The translations under genes were made by a program, and so were the position numbers. From assembly GCA_050309705.1 (NCBI GenBank), contig JBNRMR010000004.1, forward strand, positions 1 through 29,782: a stretch of DNA of 29,782 nt, written 5' to 3'. The notes beneath the pieces were generated by a model. The model had not been told where the DNA came from. It did not search any database and worked only from the letters and a program-made list of their open reading frames with translations. How positions within the stretch are numbered: position 1 is the stretch's first letter; each line of letters begins with the position of its first letter. This DNA comes from JBNRMR01 sp050309705 (lineage in GTDB: Bacteria > Bacillota > Clostridia > Christensenellales > UBA1750). Shown here one piece after another: positions 15,065-23,042 of the stretch.

Positions 15065-16081
15065 ATGTCGGAAATCAATCGATGCTTATATCTTGATGCG
15101 CAGCATAATCTTACTATTGAGGAAAGGGAAATCCCCCGCCCCGGGAAGGGCGAGGTCTTAATAAAAATTGCCGCCAACGGCATCTGCGGCTCTGATGTCC
15201 ATTTCTTCAGGGAAGGCAGGCTCGGCAATTTTGTCGTGACAGAGCCATACATACCCGGCCATGAGGCCAGCGGCACCGTTGCGGCGGTTGGCGAGGGCGT
15301 CCGAAAGCTGCGGGAGGGTGACAGGGTGGTCATCGAGCCGGGCATTGCCTGTGGCCGTTGCAGCTTATGTAAAATTGGCAGGTATAATCTCTGCCCGGAT
15401 GTGGTCTTCTTATCCGCGCCGCCGATAAACGGCACCTTTTGCGACTATATCGCCGTTCATGAAAGCTTCGTTTTCCCCATACCCGATTCCCTTTCGCTGA
15501 TTGACGCCGCCCTGGCGGAGCCCTTAGCAGTGGCAGTTCATGCAGTTAACCGGGCGCGAGTGCAGCCGGGAACAACAGGCATTGTAGTGGGCGCGGGGCC
15601 GATCGGCCTGCTAACGCTGCAGGCCTTCAAGGCGGCAGGCGGCGGACGGGCCATATGCGTTGACATGATTGAGCAGCGCCTTTCCCTGGCAAAGCAGCTT
15701 GGCGCTGACGAAGCCTTTCTCCCCGGCGATTCCTCCTTGCTCAACATCGGCGATGCGGTCTTTGAAACTGCGGGAAGCTCCAAAGCCACGGCCGGGCTGT
15801 TCTCCATGGCGCGTCCGGGCGGCAAAGTTGTTCAGGTGGGTTGGCCTGATAAAAACCTGGTGGAGTTGGATGTGGCCGCCCTTCTTGACAAAGAGCTGGA
15901 TTATATCGGCGTCAACCGCTATGCCAATGCCTTCGGCACGGCCATCGCATGGCTTTGTGACGGCAGGATAAAGACCCAAGAACTGATCACCCATCGTTTC
16001 GCCTTTGACAGAGCGGCAGACGCCTTCAAATGGGCAGCCGAACACCCCCGGGAAACCCTTAAGGTTATTGTGGAAAACTAG
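15065..16081 (+). CDS. Zinc-dependent polyol dehydrogenase (sorbitol/xylitol type)
   Basis: A 338-aa medium-chain dehydrogenase. The catalytic zinc site is built from Cys41 in GICGSDVHFF and His66-Glu67 in PGHEASG. The structural zinc lobe has Cys96, Cys99, Cys102 and Cys110 (CGRCSLCKIGRYNLC). The Rossmann motif GAGPIGLL is followed by an acidic residue at the end of the second strand (CVDMIE), predicting NAD rather than NADP. The pattern fits L-iditol/sorbitol or xylitol dehydrogenases, which oxidise polyols to ketoses; the true substrate is not determined. I chose the ATG at 15065. The frame stays open further upstream into the beta-galactosidase gene, but that part does not look like a dehydrogenase. 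A GTG at 15056 is also possible. The ribosome binding site is weak, suggesting coupling to the upstream gene. Confidence 0.9.
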   Translation: MSEINRCLYLDAQHNLTIEEREIPRPGKGEVLIKIAANGICGSDVHFFREGRLGNFVVTEPYIPGHEASGTVAAVGEGVRKLREGDRVVIEPGIACGRCSLCKIGRYNLCPDVVFLSAPPINGTFCDYIAVHESFVFPIPDSLSLIDAALAEPLAVAVHAVNRARVQPGTTGIVVGAGPIGLLTLQAFKAAGGGRAICVDMIEQRLSLAKQLGADEAFLPGDSSLLNIGDAVFETAGSSKATAGLFSMARPGGKVVQVGWPDKNLVELDVAALLDKELDYIGVNRYANAFGTAIAWLCDGRIKTQELITHRFAFDRAADAFKWAAEHPRETLKVIVEN

Positions 16082-16138
16082 CGCCCTTCTCCTTCTTTGG
16101 GGAAATCGGCGGAAGAAACAGATTATCAAAATACGAAG

Positions 16139-16180
16139 AAAGCGCCGGGCCAGGAGCAACAACTCCATTTCCGGCGCTTT
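16139..16180. terminator. Bidirectional terminator between convergent units
   Basis: A perfect 10-bp stem AAAGCGCCGG / CCGGCGCTTT (16139-16148 with 16171-16180) contains an inner 4-bp GGAG/CTCC hairpin. It is flanked by T-rich runs on the plus strand (TTTTATTATG) and weakly on the minus strand. It sits between the plus-strand dehydrogenase and the minus-strand acetyltransferase. Confidence 0.85.
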
Positions 16181-16190
16181 TATTATGCTT

Positions 16191-16664
16191 TTACAAATAC
16201 TTTTTGTAAGATACAAGTGTCAATTTATCATTCACAACATTTTCTGCGCCCTCGCGCCTGTAGCCGAGCTTTTCATAAAAATGCAGATTGCGCTTTTCCT
16301 GCAAAATCGTATCGAGCTCCCACGAGGCCGCGTCCGGATATCGGGCTTCCACCATTTGCATGGCAATTCCCCCTATCCCCAGGTTTTGAAATCGAGGAAG
16401 AACAAAAATGCCGCCAAGGCGATAGCGCGCGGACTCCGCCCGCCAGGCCACGCGAACGCCGCCAACAGCTTCGCCGTCCTTTAGTATGAAAAAATGCTCT
16501 CCATCAGAGCGATTCAGCCGTTCAACAATCCGCCCAAATGTTTCCGTTGCCGGACTTGTTTCATGATCTTGATATTTTTCCAGCAGCGGCAAATACGCTT
16601 CAATCTGCAGCTCCAGCCATATCTCGGCTTGCTCCTGGGTGACCTTTTGAAGTCGAACCATCAT
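16191..16664 (-). CDS. GNAT-family N-acetyltransferase
   Basis: A 157-aa acetyltransferase of the GNAT fold, which transfers an acetyl group from acetyl-CoA to an amine. The central strand and acetyl-CoA loop read LGGIFVLPRFQNLGIGGIAMQMVEARYP (about residues 82-109), with QNLGIG as the R/QxxGxG/A pyrophosphate-binding motif. The C-terminal NLHFYEKLGYRREG is the typical 'FYxKxGF' end. The substrate is unknown. I chose the first of two adjacent ATGs (16664), which has AAAGGA 6 bases upstream. The frame stays open into the upstream gene, but those residues do not look like the family. It is the last gene of the minus-strand series, 94 bases after the UroD-like gene. Confidence 0.88.
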   Translation of the reverse strand: MMVRLQKVTQEQAEIWLELQIEAYLPLLEKYQDHETSPATETFGRIVERLNRSDGEHFFILKDGEAVGGVRVAWRAESARYRLGGIFVLPRFQNLGIGGIAMQMVEARYPDAASWELDTILQEKRNLHFYEKLGYRREGAENVVNDKLTLVSYKKYL

Positions 16665-16758
16665 CGCAATTCCTTTCCAAACATTCACCCTCTGAAGCGC
16701 GCCTGGCGGCGGTCTGCCGGTTCCACGCGCGCTTAATGCTTCAATTCTTTTAGCCAAA

Positions 16759-17874
16759 TCATTTGTAAATATTTCCCATGACGCTGTTCCAGTGCTTTTC
16801 AGCATGATCCAAAAGCCTTTGGGCGTTTTCTTCAGGCATGGGCGCAAAATACATGAACAACGCCCTTGAGCCATATCTTTCAACAAGCTTATCCAGCCGT
16901 TTTATCTGTTCATCCAAGCTGCCTGAATATATGTGAACCCAAAGTCCCTTGCCCGCCCTTACAGCTTTATCATATATATCAAACCATTCTTCAAAGCTGC
17001 CGTCGGGGTTATAGCTTCCGCTGGTCCATTGCAGGGCATCTATTTCATCAATTTCAAGTATGGCGTCCAGATGTTTTACAGCGTCGGGCCCATCCAGATG
17101 ATACAGCACATTATCAAGGCGCTTTGCCTGCTTTCTCAGCGATTCCTGCACAAAATCCCGGAACTGGCCGGGGGACATCACCGCCGAAAAGTCGCATTGA
17201 AGCTTTGCAGTCCTGCCCTCGCCCCAGATCTGGAATGTGGTGTAGGCAGAGCTGTTGCCCTCATATTTTACGATATCAAAAAAACTGTCGTAATAGTCGA
17301 AGTAGATATCGTCCAGCTCAGCGATGCGCCTGCTTATTTCCTCGGGCTCATCGATCATATCATATATTAGGTTTTGTCCGCCTCGCATGGAGGCCAAAAT
17401 GTCCAGATTCTCGATTATGTCCGGTATGCAAAGGATGACATCCTCGCCTATGAGGGCTTTGATATCCCTGTATAGCTGTGTGTGTTTTTTGAAATATTTG
17501 TTTTCGGGGTCGAATTCCAGCTTGCCGATATCCCTCCAGTCTTTTATGAAGTCCTCATACCAGACTGTGTTCATATCGAAAATCGTGTTGCAACCCAGGT
17601 AGGATGCCATGGAGCCTGGGCCGAAATCGGGGTTTATATTGGGGAAAGACTCCGCAAGAAATTCGTGGTTTTCACAAAAATGCCTATATCTTTCCACCCG
17701 CTTTTGGGGGTCGAAATACTTCTCCTGAACATTCTTGGAAAGCAGCGCCCCCGCCTTTTCTTTGTCATGCTCTTTTTGGGCTATAACGCACATAAGGGGC
17801 CTGCCCTCGTTCTTTCGCTGCCAATAGTTACGCCATTTTGTCTTTGTCTCATCCCAGTTCTTTTTATAGAGCAT
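16759..17874 (-). CDS. UroD-like (uroporphyrinogen decarboxylase / methyltransferase superfamily) protein
   Basis: The 371-aa protein looks like the UroD/MtaA/CmuA TIM-barrel superfamily, which includes haem-pathway decarboxylases and corrinoid-linked methyltransferases. Visible features are an N-terminal NYWQRKNEGRPLMCVI, a central CIPDIIENLDILASMRGGQNLIYDMIDEPEEI, and a C-terminal barrel half with LYHLDGPDAVKHLDAILEIDEIDALQWTSG followed by LWVHIYSGS. The HLDGP and W-rich segments resemble methyltransferase-type members found in gut Clostridia rather than true HemE. No corrinoid protein or other haem gene is nearby. It lies 43 bases after the GH31 gene with GGGAGG before the ATG, so it is probably in the glycosidase operon. 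The reaction is unknown. Confidence 0.7.
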   Translation of the reverse strand: MLYKKNWDETKTKWRNYWQRKNEGRPLMCVIAQKEHDKEKAGALLSKNVQEKYFDPQKRVERYRHFCENHEFLAESFPNINPDFGPGSMASYLGCNTIFDMNTVWYEDFIKDWRDIGKLEFDPENKYFKKHTQLYRDIKALIGEDVILCIPDIIENLDILASMRGGQNLIYDMIDEPEEISRRIAELDDIYFDYYDSFFDIVKYEGNSSAYTTFQIWGEGRTAKLQCDFSAVMSPGQFRDFVQESLRKQAKRLDNVLYHLDGPDAVKHLDAILEIDEIDALQWTSGSYNPDGSFEEWFDIYDKAVRAGKGLWVHIYSGSLDEQIKRLDKLVERYGSRALFMYFAPMPEENAQRLLDHAEKHWNSVMGNIYK

Positions 17875-17917
17875 TTTTATCCTCCCTCTTCAAAGCCATC
17901 GGCTTTCCCGGCCGCTT

Positions 17918-20191
17918 CTAAAAGCTCACAGCTTTTTTGCCGCCATCATACTTCACTGTCTTTTCAAGCTTGCCGCCCAGATTATTGAACACAGTAACAT
18001 CAAACTCGCAAGAGCAGGGGTAGTCTCCCTCGATATGGCTGATGCGCAGCTCTCTTTCCCGGTCTATCCACTCAAGCTTAACAACCGCGTACTCGCCCTT
18101 TTCATATGCATAGTCAACCCCATTGTCGAAGTAAAGCTCGAATTCGCCATCCGCACCGGAGTATATTTCAAGGGCATCGAACTCTTTAAGCTCCCTTGCC
18201 ATCGGTATGATGGCGCCGGACTTGGCATAAAGCGGCATGGTTTCAACGGGGGCAAATGCTCTGATCATCTGTCCGGGGTCGATCGCTTCCTTCATATAAT
18301 AATCATACCACCAGCCCTGTGTAAGCCGCGGCAGGTAAACATCCCTGTGCTGATCCTTGTCCAGCCTTGCATTGCCCGGGCCAAACTCCATGGGCTCGAA
18401 AACAGGGCAAACCAAGAAACTCTTTCCGTACATGAACTGGTCATCGATCCCTATGGCCCTTTCGTCGTGGGCGAAGTCGAAAGCCAGGCTCCTCATCATG
18501 GTGAAGCCCTTGCGGTATACCTGGGATGCCAAAGAATAGCTGTAGGGCAGGAGGCTGTGCCTTAGCTTTATGTACTTCACAATGCTGTCATAGCATTTTT
18601 CTCCCTTATCGCCAAATTGCCAGGGTTCCCTCGGGGCGTCTGTTCCATGGGAGCGCATTATGGGCAGGAATGCACCCATCTGCAGCCACCTGGCGTAAAG
18701 CTCGCGGTAGCCATAATCGGAAGCTCCGCCGTCAAAATCGCCCTGCCAGAACCAGGGAGCATCGCCCACATTGTTCTTGTCCCTGCGTCTCCAGGTTTCA
18801 TTTGCGCCAACAAAAAACGCGCCGATATCCAAAGTCCAATAGGGTATGCCGCTGATGCACATGCTAAGCCCCTCGGCCAACTGGTCCTTGAACACCTGCC
18901 ATGTGGCCATTATATCCCCCGACCAGAGGATTGCGCCGTATTTTTGAATGGAGGGATAGCCGGAGCGGGTCAGGTTCACCACCCTCTTTTCCTCAGAGCT
19001 GCTCCTTTGGTTTTCATACATCCCCTTTGCGTGGAACAAGGCATAGGCGTTGGCGTTCCTGGCGTCGAAGTATTTAGTCAAAGATTCTTTGGACAGAAAA
19101 TATCTTTCCTCATCGCTCAGTTTTACCGCGCCTTTCCAGTCCGGCGTGAAGGGCTCGGTGGAATCGCACCACCACCCATCCACCCCCGATGAAAACAGCT
19201 CGGCCTCGCACTGCTTCCAATAAAGCTTGCGGGCCTCCTCGTCGAAGGCGTCATATGTGGAAAGGTTCGCCAGCAATTTCCCCGCCTTTAGCATTTCTGC
19301 GTTGTTTTCGCTGTTTTTGTGCATGCTGGGCCACACGGAGATAAGCAGCGCCTTTCCCCTTTCATGCAGCTCATCCATCAGCGCATTAAAATTGGGGAAG
19401 CGGGATTTGTCCAAAATCTTGTTCCCCCATTTCCCATCCTCCCAGGAGAGCCAGTCAAGAATTATGCAGGAAAGGGGGATATCCCTTTTTTCAAACTCCT
19501 TCACTGTTTCCAGAATTTCATACTGAGTTTTATATCTTTCCCGGGATTGGATGTAGCCAAATGCCCATTTGGGAAGCATCACCGCCGCCCCCGTGAGCCA
19601 GCGGATCTTCCCAATTATATCGTCGAAATCCTCGCCGGTGACGATATAGTAATCAATATGGTCTACAGCGTCGAACTCCACAGTAATTATGCTGTCTCTT
19701 TCCTCATATGTCATCAAGCAATTGGCGTCAAAAAACACTGCGTAATTATTGCTGGACACAAAAACTGGCATTGGAATCTTCATATTGTTTTGGTAAAGAT
19801 ATTCCTTCTCATCCCGGTGGTTTAGCATTCCATGCTCGTTTTGCCCGAGCCCGAATATAAGCTCCCCATCAGTTATCTGGAAATTGATTTTCCCCGAAAA
19901 AGCCTCGCCTATCTTCACCGATGCCGCATTCTCAATGGAGGACCTTTCACCGTCAGCCGTTTGCCGGGTGACAATCTTGACTTTGTCATCAACAGCATAG
20001 CTGATTATTTCCCTCTCTTTAAGCTCCCATGACAGCATTTTTATCACACTGCCTGCGGTGCTTTGAAAATCCACTTCCTCGCTCCTGTAAAAAATAACAG
20101 GCTCCACCTTTTCCTGAATAAGATAGCTTGCAGCCGGTATGGCGCTTCCTTTAGAGCAAACAATCCTCGTTATATCCTCTGTGATTCGCAT
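17918..20191 (-). CDS. GH31 glycosidase, probable alpha-xylosidase
   Basis: A 757-aa family 31 glycoside hydrolase. It has an N-terminal beta-sandwich (FGLGQNEHGMLNHR near 115), then the TIM barrel beginning GYIQSRERYKTQYEI. The nucleophile is Asp343 in GWWCDSTEPF and the acid/base is Asp426 in ILWSGDIMATW. Next come the GADICGF-equivalent region YWTLDIGAFFVG, the MGAFLPIMRSHG segment, and C-terminal beta-domains. The 'WWCDSTEP' form of the nucleophile motif resembles xyloglucan-active alpha-xylosidases more than alpha-glucosidases; this is inference. No PA14 insertion and no signal peptide are seen, so it should act on imported oligosaccharides. GGAGGG precedes the ATG by about 5 bases. It starts 9 bases after the GH95 gene ends, so both are in one operon. 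Confidence 0.9.
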   Translation of the reverse strand: MRITEDITRIVCSKGSAIPAASYLIQEKVEPVIFYRSEEVDFQSTAGSVIKMLSWELKEREIISYAVDDKVKIVTRQTADGERSSIENAASVKIGEAFSGKINFQITDGELIFGLGQNEHGMLNHRDEKEYLYQNNMKIPMPVFVSSNNYAVFFDANCLMTYEERDSIITVEFDAVDHIDYYIVTGEDFDDIIGKIRWLTGAAVMLPKWAFGYIQSRERYKTQYEILETVKEFEKRDIPLSCIILDWLSWEDGKWGNKILDKSRFPNFNALMDELHERGKALLISVWPSMHKNSENNAEMLKAGKLLANLSTYDAFDEEARKLYWKQCEAELFSSGVDGWWCDSTEPFTPDWKGAVKLSDEERYFLSKESLTKYFDARNANAYALFHAKGMYENQRSSSEEKRVVNLTRSGYPSIQKYGAILWSGDIMATWQVFKDQLAEGLSMCISGIPYWTLDIGAFFVGANETWRRRDKNNVGDAPWFWQGDFDGGASDYGYRELYARWLQMGAFLPIMRSHGTDAPREPWQFGDKGEKCYDSIVKYIKLRHSLLPYSYSLASQVYRKGFTMMRSLAFDFAHDERAIGIDDQFMYGKSFLVCPVFEPMEFGPGNARLDKDQHRDVYLPRLTQGWWYDYYMKEAIDPGQMIRAFAPVETMPLYAKSGAIIPMARELKEFDALEIYSGADGEFELYFDNGVDYAYEKGEYAVVKLEWIDRERELRISHIEGDYPCSCEFDVTVFNNLGGKLEKTVKYDGGKKAVSF

Positions 20192-20200
20192 ATTGCCCTC

Positions 20201-22582
20201 CTATTTATTGCAGTTTACTAACGTTATCCGGTAGCTCTTACCCTTGTCCGTTTTGACAATATATCCTTTTTCAGTCTTTTGGGCGCAGATGCTAACCCCG
20301 TTTTCTTGAAAGTCAATGGCCTGCGATGTGATTATTTCCAGATCTTCCCCAAGGCAAGACTTAATCTCCGCCTCCTTTAAGGCTCCATCCCGCCAAACAA
20401 TGCTCACCTCAAAGCCCTTTCGCGCCCGCAGACCGGACACCGAACCGCTTTTCCAGGCCCTTGGCAGGGCGGGAAGAAGCTTGATTGCATAATCCTCATA
20501 GTGGCTGTGCAGCAGCATCTCCACGATGCCGGCTGAAAACCCCATGTTGCCGTCTATCTGAAAGGGAGGGTGCATATCGAAAAGATTGTTGTAAATGGAG
20601 TTATTGAAAAGCATTTTCACAAAGTCGTATGCACCTTCGCCGTCACAAAACCTAGCATATGTGCATATGAGCCAGGCGCAGCTCCAACCCGTGTGGCCTC
20701 CGCCGTTTTCCAGGCGGCGCTTTAGCGTCATCCTGGCCGCGTCTATAAGATCGTCCCGCTGGCCCACGGCAATATCGTTTCCGGGGTAAACGCCATAAAG
20801 ATGCGAAAAATGACGATGTCCCGGCTCATATTCGTCAAAATCCTCAAACCATTCCATCAACTGGCCGTGTTTGCCGGTGCGATATGGGGGCAGTTTGCCC
20901 AGGGCTTCTTTGACCTTTTCGATGAATTCATCCTCATAGCCTAATATCCTTGAAGCGTCGATGAACTCAGTGAAGCACTCTTTGATGATAGCAATGTCCA
21001 TTGTGGACGCCTTAAAAACGCTTGAAACTTCGCCATTATCAGCAATAAAAATGTTTTCCGGCGAAACGGAAGGCGATGTGACCATATAGCCGCTTTCATC
21101 CTCAATGAGCCAGTCCATGAAAAACTCAGACGCTTTTTTAATGATGCCATAGGCCCGGTCTTTGAGAAAGTTTTTGTCGCCGCTGAAAAGATAATGCTCC
21201 CACATGTGCCGGCAGAGCCATCCCCCCGCCATTGGCCAGAATGAATGGGTGGCATTTCCCGACGCGGGCGAGGTCTTCCGCCAGATATCCACATTATGAG
21301 CCACACAGAAGCCACCACAAAGAAAGTAATTTCTCGCTGCCTTCTGGCCGGTTATGCTCATCTCCTCTATGGCTTTAAACAGGGGCTCGGCAAATTCCCC
21401 CAGATTAGCCGTATGCGAATGCCAGTAGTTCATCTGAGTGTTGATGTTGGTGGTAAGATTGCTGCTCCAGGCTGGTCTAATTTCATGGTTCCATATGCCC
21501 TGCAGGTTGGCCGGCTGGCAGCTTCCCCTGGACGAAGAAACAAGGAGATATCTGCCATAATTAAACAGCAATGCCGCCAAGCTTCCATCATCCAGGCCGT
21601 CTTTCATGTTCTGCAAAAGCATGTCTGTGGGCAGCTCAGCTTTTTCCACATCAGTTTCGATGCTAAGCTTCACCCTGTTCATAATTTCGCCGAAATCATC
21701 CACATGCTTCTTTTTTATTTCATCATAATTCTTTACAGCGGCTTTTTCAATGGTCTTAATGCACTTTTCTCTCAGGTCAAGCCCTGCTGCCGGCTCTTTA
21801 TCAAAAGATTGAAAGCTTGAAAACGCGGTTATATAGATTAAGACCTCATCGGCATTGACGATTTCAATTTTGTTTTCATGCCTTTCGCGCCAGCCGCCTT
21901 TGCTGACGAACTTTGCAGCCAGTTCGAACTCTATCGTCCTTTTTCCACCGTCATAAACAATGGGGGTCTCGCGCTTCACATAGCTGGGCTCCACCCTTGA
22001 AGGACATTTGCCGCGCAGAAAAAGATAGTCGTCCTCTGCGGATGATGAGCTCCTGATAACGCTGTCCACATTTGCAGTGAAGCTGATTTTGCCGCCGTCT
22101 GGGGAGAGAAGTTTCATTATAATTACATCATTTTCATAATCGGCAAATATCTCTCTTTTTATCTTTTTGAAGTCCGCTCGGAAATCGTTCAAGTCCTTTT
22201 CATAGGTAACAGAGCATATGCCCGCGGTAATATCAAGGCTGCGCTCGTAGTTGCGGTGGGTTCCGGATTTGGAAAACCGCAAAAACAGATCGCCCATGGT
22301 AAGGTATGACTCAGTCCAGTCCCCCTCCATATTGGCATCTATGTAGCTTTTCGCGGCGGCGTATTCGCCCGCGTCTATGAGCTTTCGGACATGGGCAAAG
22401 TCCTCCCCGGTGTTGGTCTTTGCGTCGTCCTTCAGATAGCCTGACCAGATCGTGTCCTCGTTTAGCTGAATCCGCTCCATGTCCAGCCCGCCAAAAACCA
22501 TGGCGCCCAGCCTGCCGTTGCCAATGGGGAGCGCCTCCTCCCAATAGCTTGCAGGCGTCTTATAAAACAGCCGGTTATTCAT
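20201..22582 (-). CDS. GH95 alpha-L-fucosidase
   Basis: A 793-aa family 95 enzyme that inverts and releases alpha-1,2-linked L-fucose (some members prefer L-galactose). The N-terminal beta-domain starts YKTPASYWEEALPIGNGRLGAMVFGG. The (alpha/alpha)6 barrel carries Asn379 and Asn381 in TTNINTQMNYW, Glu509 in SPSVSPENIF and Asp677 in FQIDGNMGF. These match Asn421, Asn423, Glu566 and Asp766 of the characterised Bifidobacterium AfcA domain. No signal peptide is seen. The ATG at 22582 is preceded by GGAGG at 5 bases; the open frame upstream of it is not family sequence. It lies between the truncated flavin-type gene and the GH31 gene in a tight series. Confidence 0.93.
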   Translation of the reverse strand: MNNRLFYKTPASYWEEALPIGNGRLGAMVFGGLDMERIQLNEDTIWSGYLKDDAKTNTGEDFAHVRKLIDAGEYAAAKSYIDANMEGDWTESYLTMGDLFLRFSKSGTHRNYERSLDITAGICSVTYEKDLNDFRADFKKIKREIFADYENDVIIMKLLSPDGGKISFTANVDSVIRSSSSAEDDYLFLRGKCPSRVEPSYVKRETPIVYDGGKRTIEFELAAKFVSKGGWRERHENKIEIVNADEVLIYITAFSSFQSFDKEPAAGLDLREKCIKTIEKAAVKNYDEIKKKHVDDFGEIMNRVKLSIETDVEKAELPTDMLLQNMKDGLDDGSLAALLFNYGRYLLVSSSRGSCQPANLQGIWNHEIRPAWSSNLTTNINTQMNYWHSHTANLGEFAEPLFKAIEEMSITGQKAARNYFLCGGFCVAHNVDIWRKTSPASGNATHSFWPMAGGWLCRHMWEHYLFSGDKNFLKDRAYGIIKKASEFFMDWLIEDESGYMVTSPSVSPENIFIADNGEVSSVFKASTMDIAIIKECFTEFIDASRILGYEDEFIEKVKEALGKLPPYRTGKHGQLMEWFEDFDEYEPGHRHFSHLYGVYPGNDIAVGQRDDLIDAARMTLKRRLENGGGHTGWSCAWLICTYARFCDGEGAYDFVKMLFNNSIYNNLFDMHPPFQIDGNMGFSAGIVEMLLHSHYEDYAIKLLPALPRAWKSGSVSGLRARKGFEVSIVWRDGALKEAEIKSCLGEDLEIITSQAIDFQENGVSICAQKTEKGYIVKTDKGKSYRITLVNCNK

Positions 22583-22604
22583 ATTTACCTCCTTAAAGGA
22601 GCTT

Positions 22605-22997
22605 TTAATCGGTTGCAAAATCCATTGACAGGAAATTACCGGTAACGCCCCTGTAATACTTCCCCTTTTCCACACTGAACCGAACCAGGTGATAATTCTT
22701 ATCGTTTATGCCGTCTGGGAAAAAGCCCGATAAGTATTCCGACAGAAAGCGCTTCTTTGTCTCGATATCCGTCACAGCCTCCGTATCGCCCTTCAGCGCC
22801 AGCGAATAATACTTTTCATCGGCCGAAGGATAGGGGATGTTCGGGTCGTCGTCAAACAGATACGCCGACGTCCGCGGGTGGGCGGCATACCATTTGAAAA
22901 ACCTTGATTCCGGCGATGTGCAAAAATACAGCGCCCTATAGCCGTCATTCCCCAGCTTCGTCACGCCTTTTATAATTGGAACGCCATCCTCCCACAA
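22605..22997 (-). CDS. Pyridoxamine 5'-phosphate oxidase-like protein, N-terminus missing
   Basis: The 130 residues match the flavin/split-barrel (PNPOx-like) fold: an EDGVPII strand start, YRALYFCTSPESRFFKWYAAHPRTSAYLF (about 20-48), YYSLALKGDTEAVTD (about 63-77), and FFPDGINDKNYHLVRF (about 91-106). Relatives begin about 20-25 residues earlier with a helix and the first half of strand one. Here an in-frame TAA stands directly before the first possible start, a TTG at 22997 without a ribosome binding site. GGAGG is followed at once by an ATG in another frame that stops after five codons. Only 45 bases separate it from the upstream gene. It may be an N-terminally deleted remnant or may use a later start. 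The flavin ligand and function are unknown. Confidence 0.7.
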   Translation of the reverse strand: MWEDGVPIIKGVTKLGNDGYRALYFCTSPESRFFKWYAAHPRTSAYLFDDDPNIPYPSADEKYYSLALKGDTEAVTDIETKKRFLSEYLSGFFPDGINDKNYHLVRFSVEKGKYYRGVTGNFLSMDFATD

Positions 22998-23042
22998 TTA
23001 TGTTTATTAAAGTTTTTTCTCAAACTATATCGCAGCGCATTA

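Noticed and set aside
16665..16886. N-terminal extension of the acetyltransferase
   Set aside because: It overlaps the UroD-like gene, is not GNAT-like, and the ATG at 16664 has a proper ribosome binding site.
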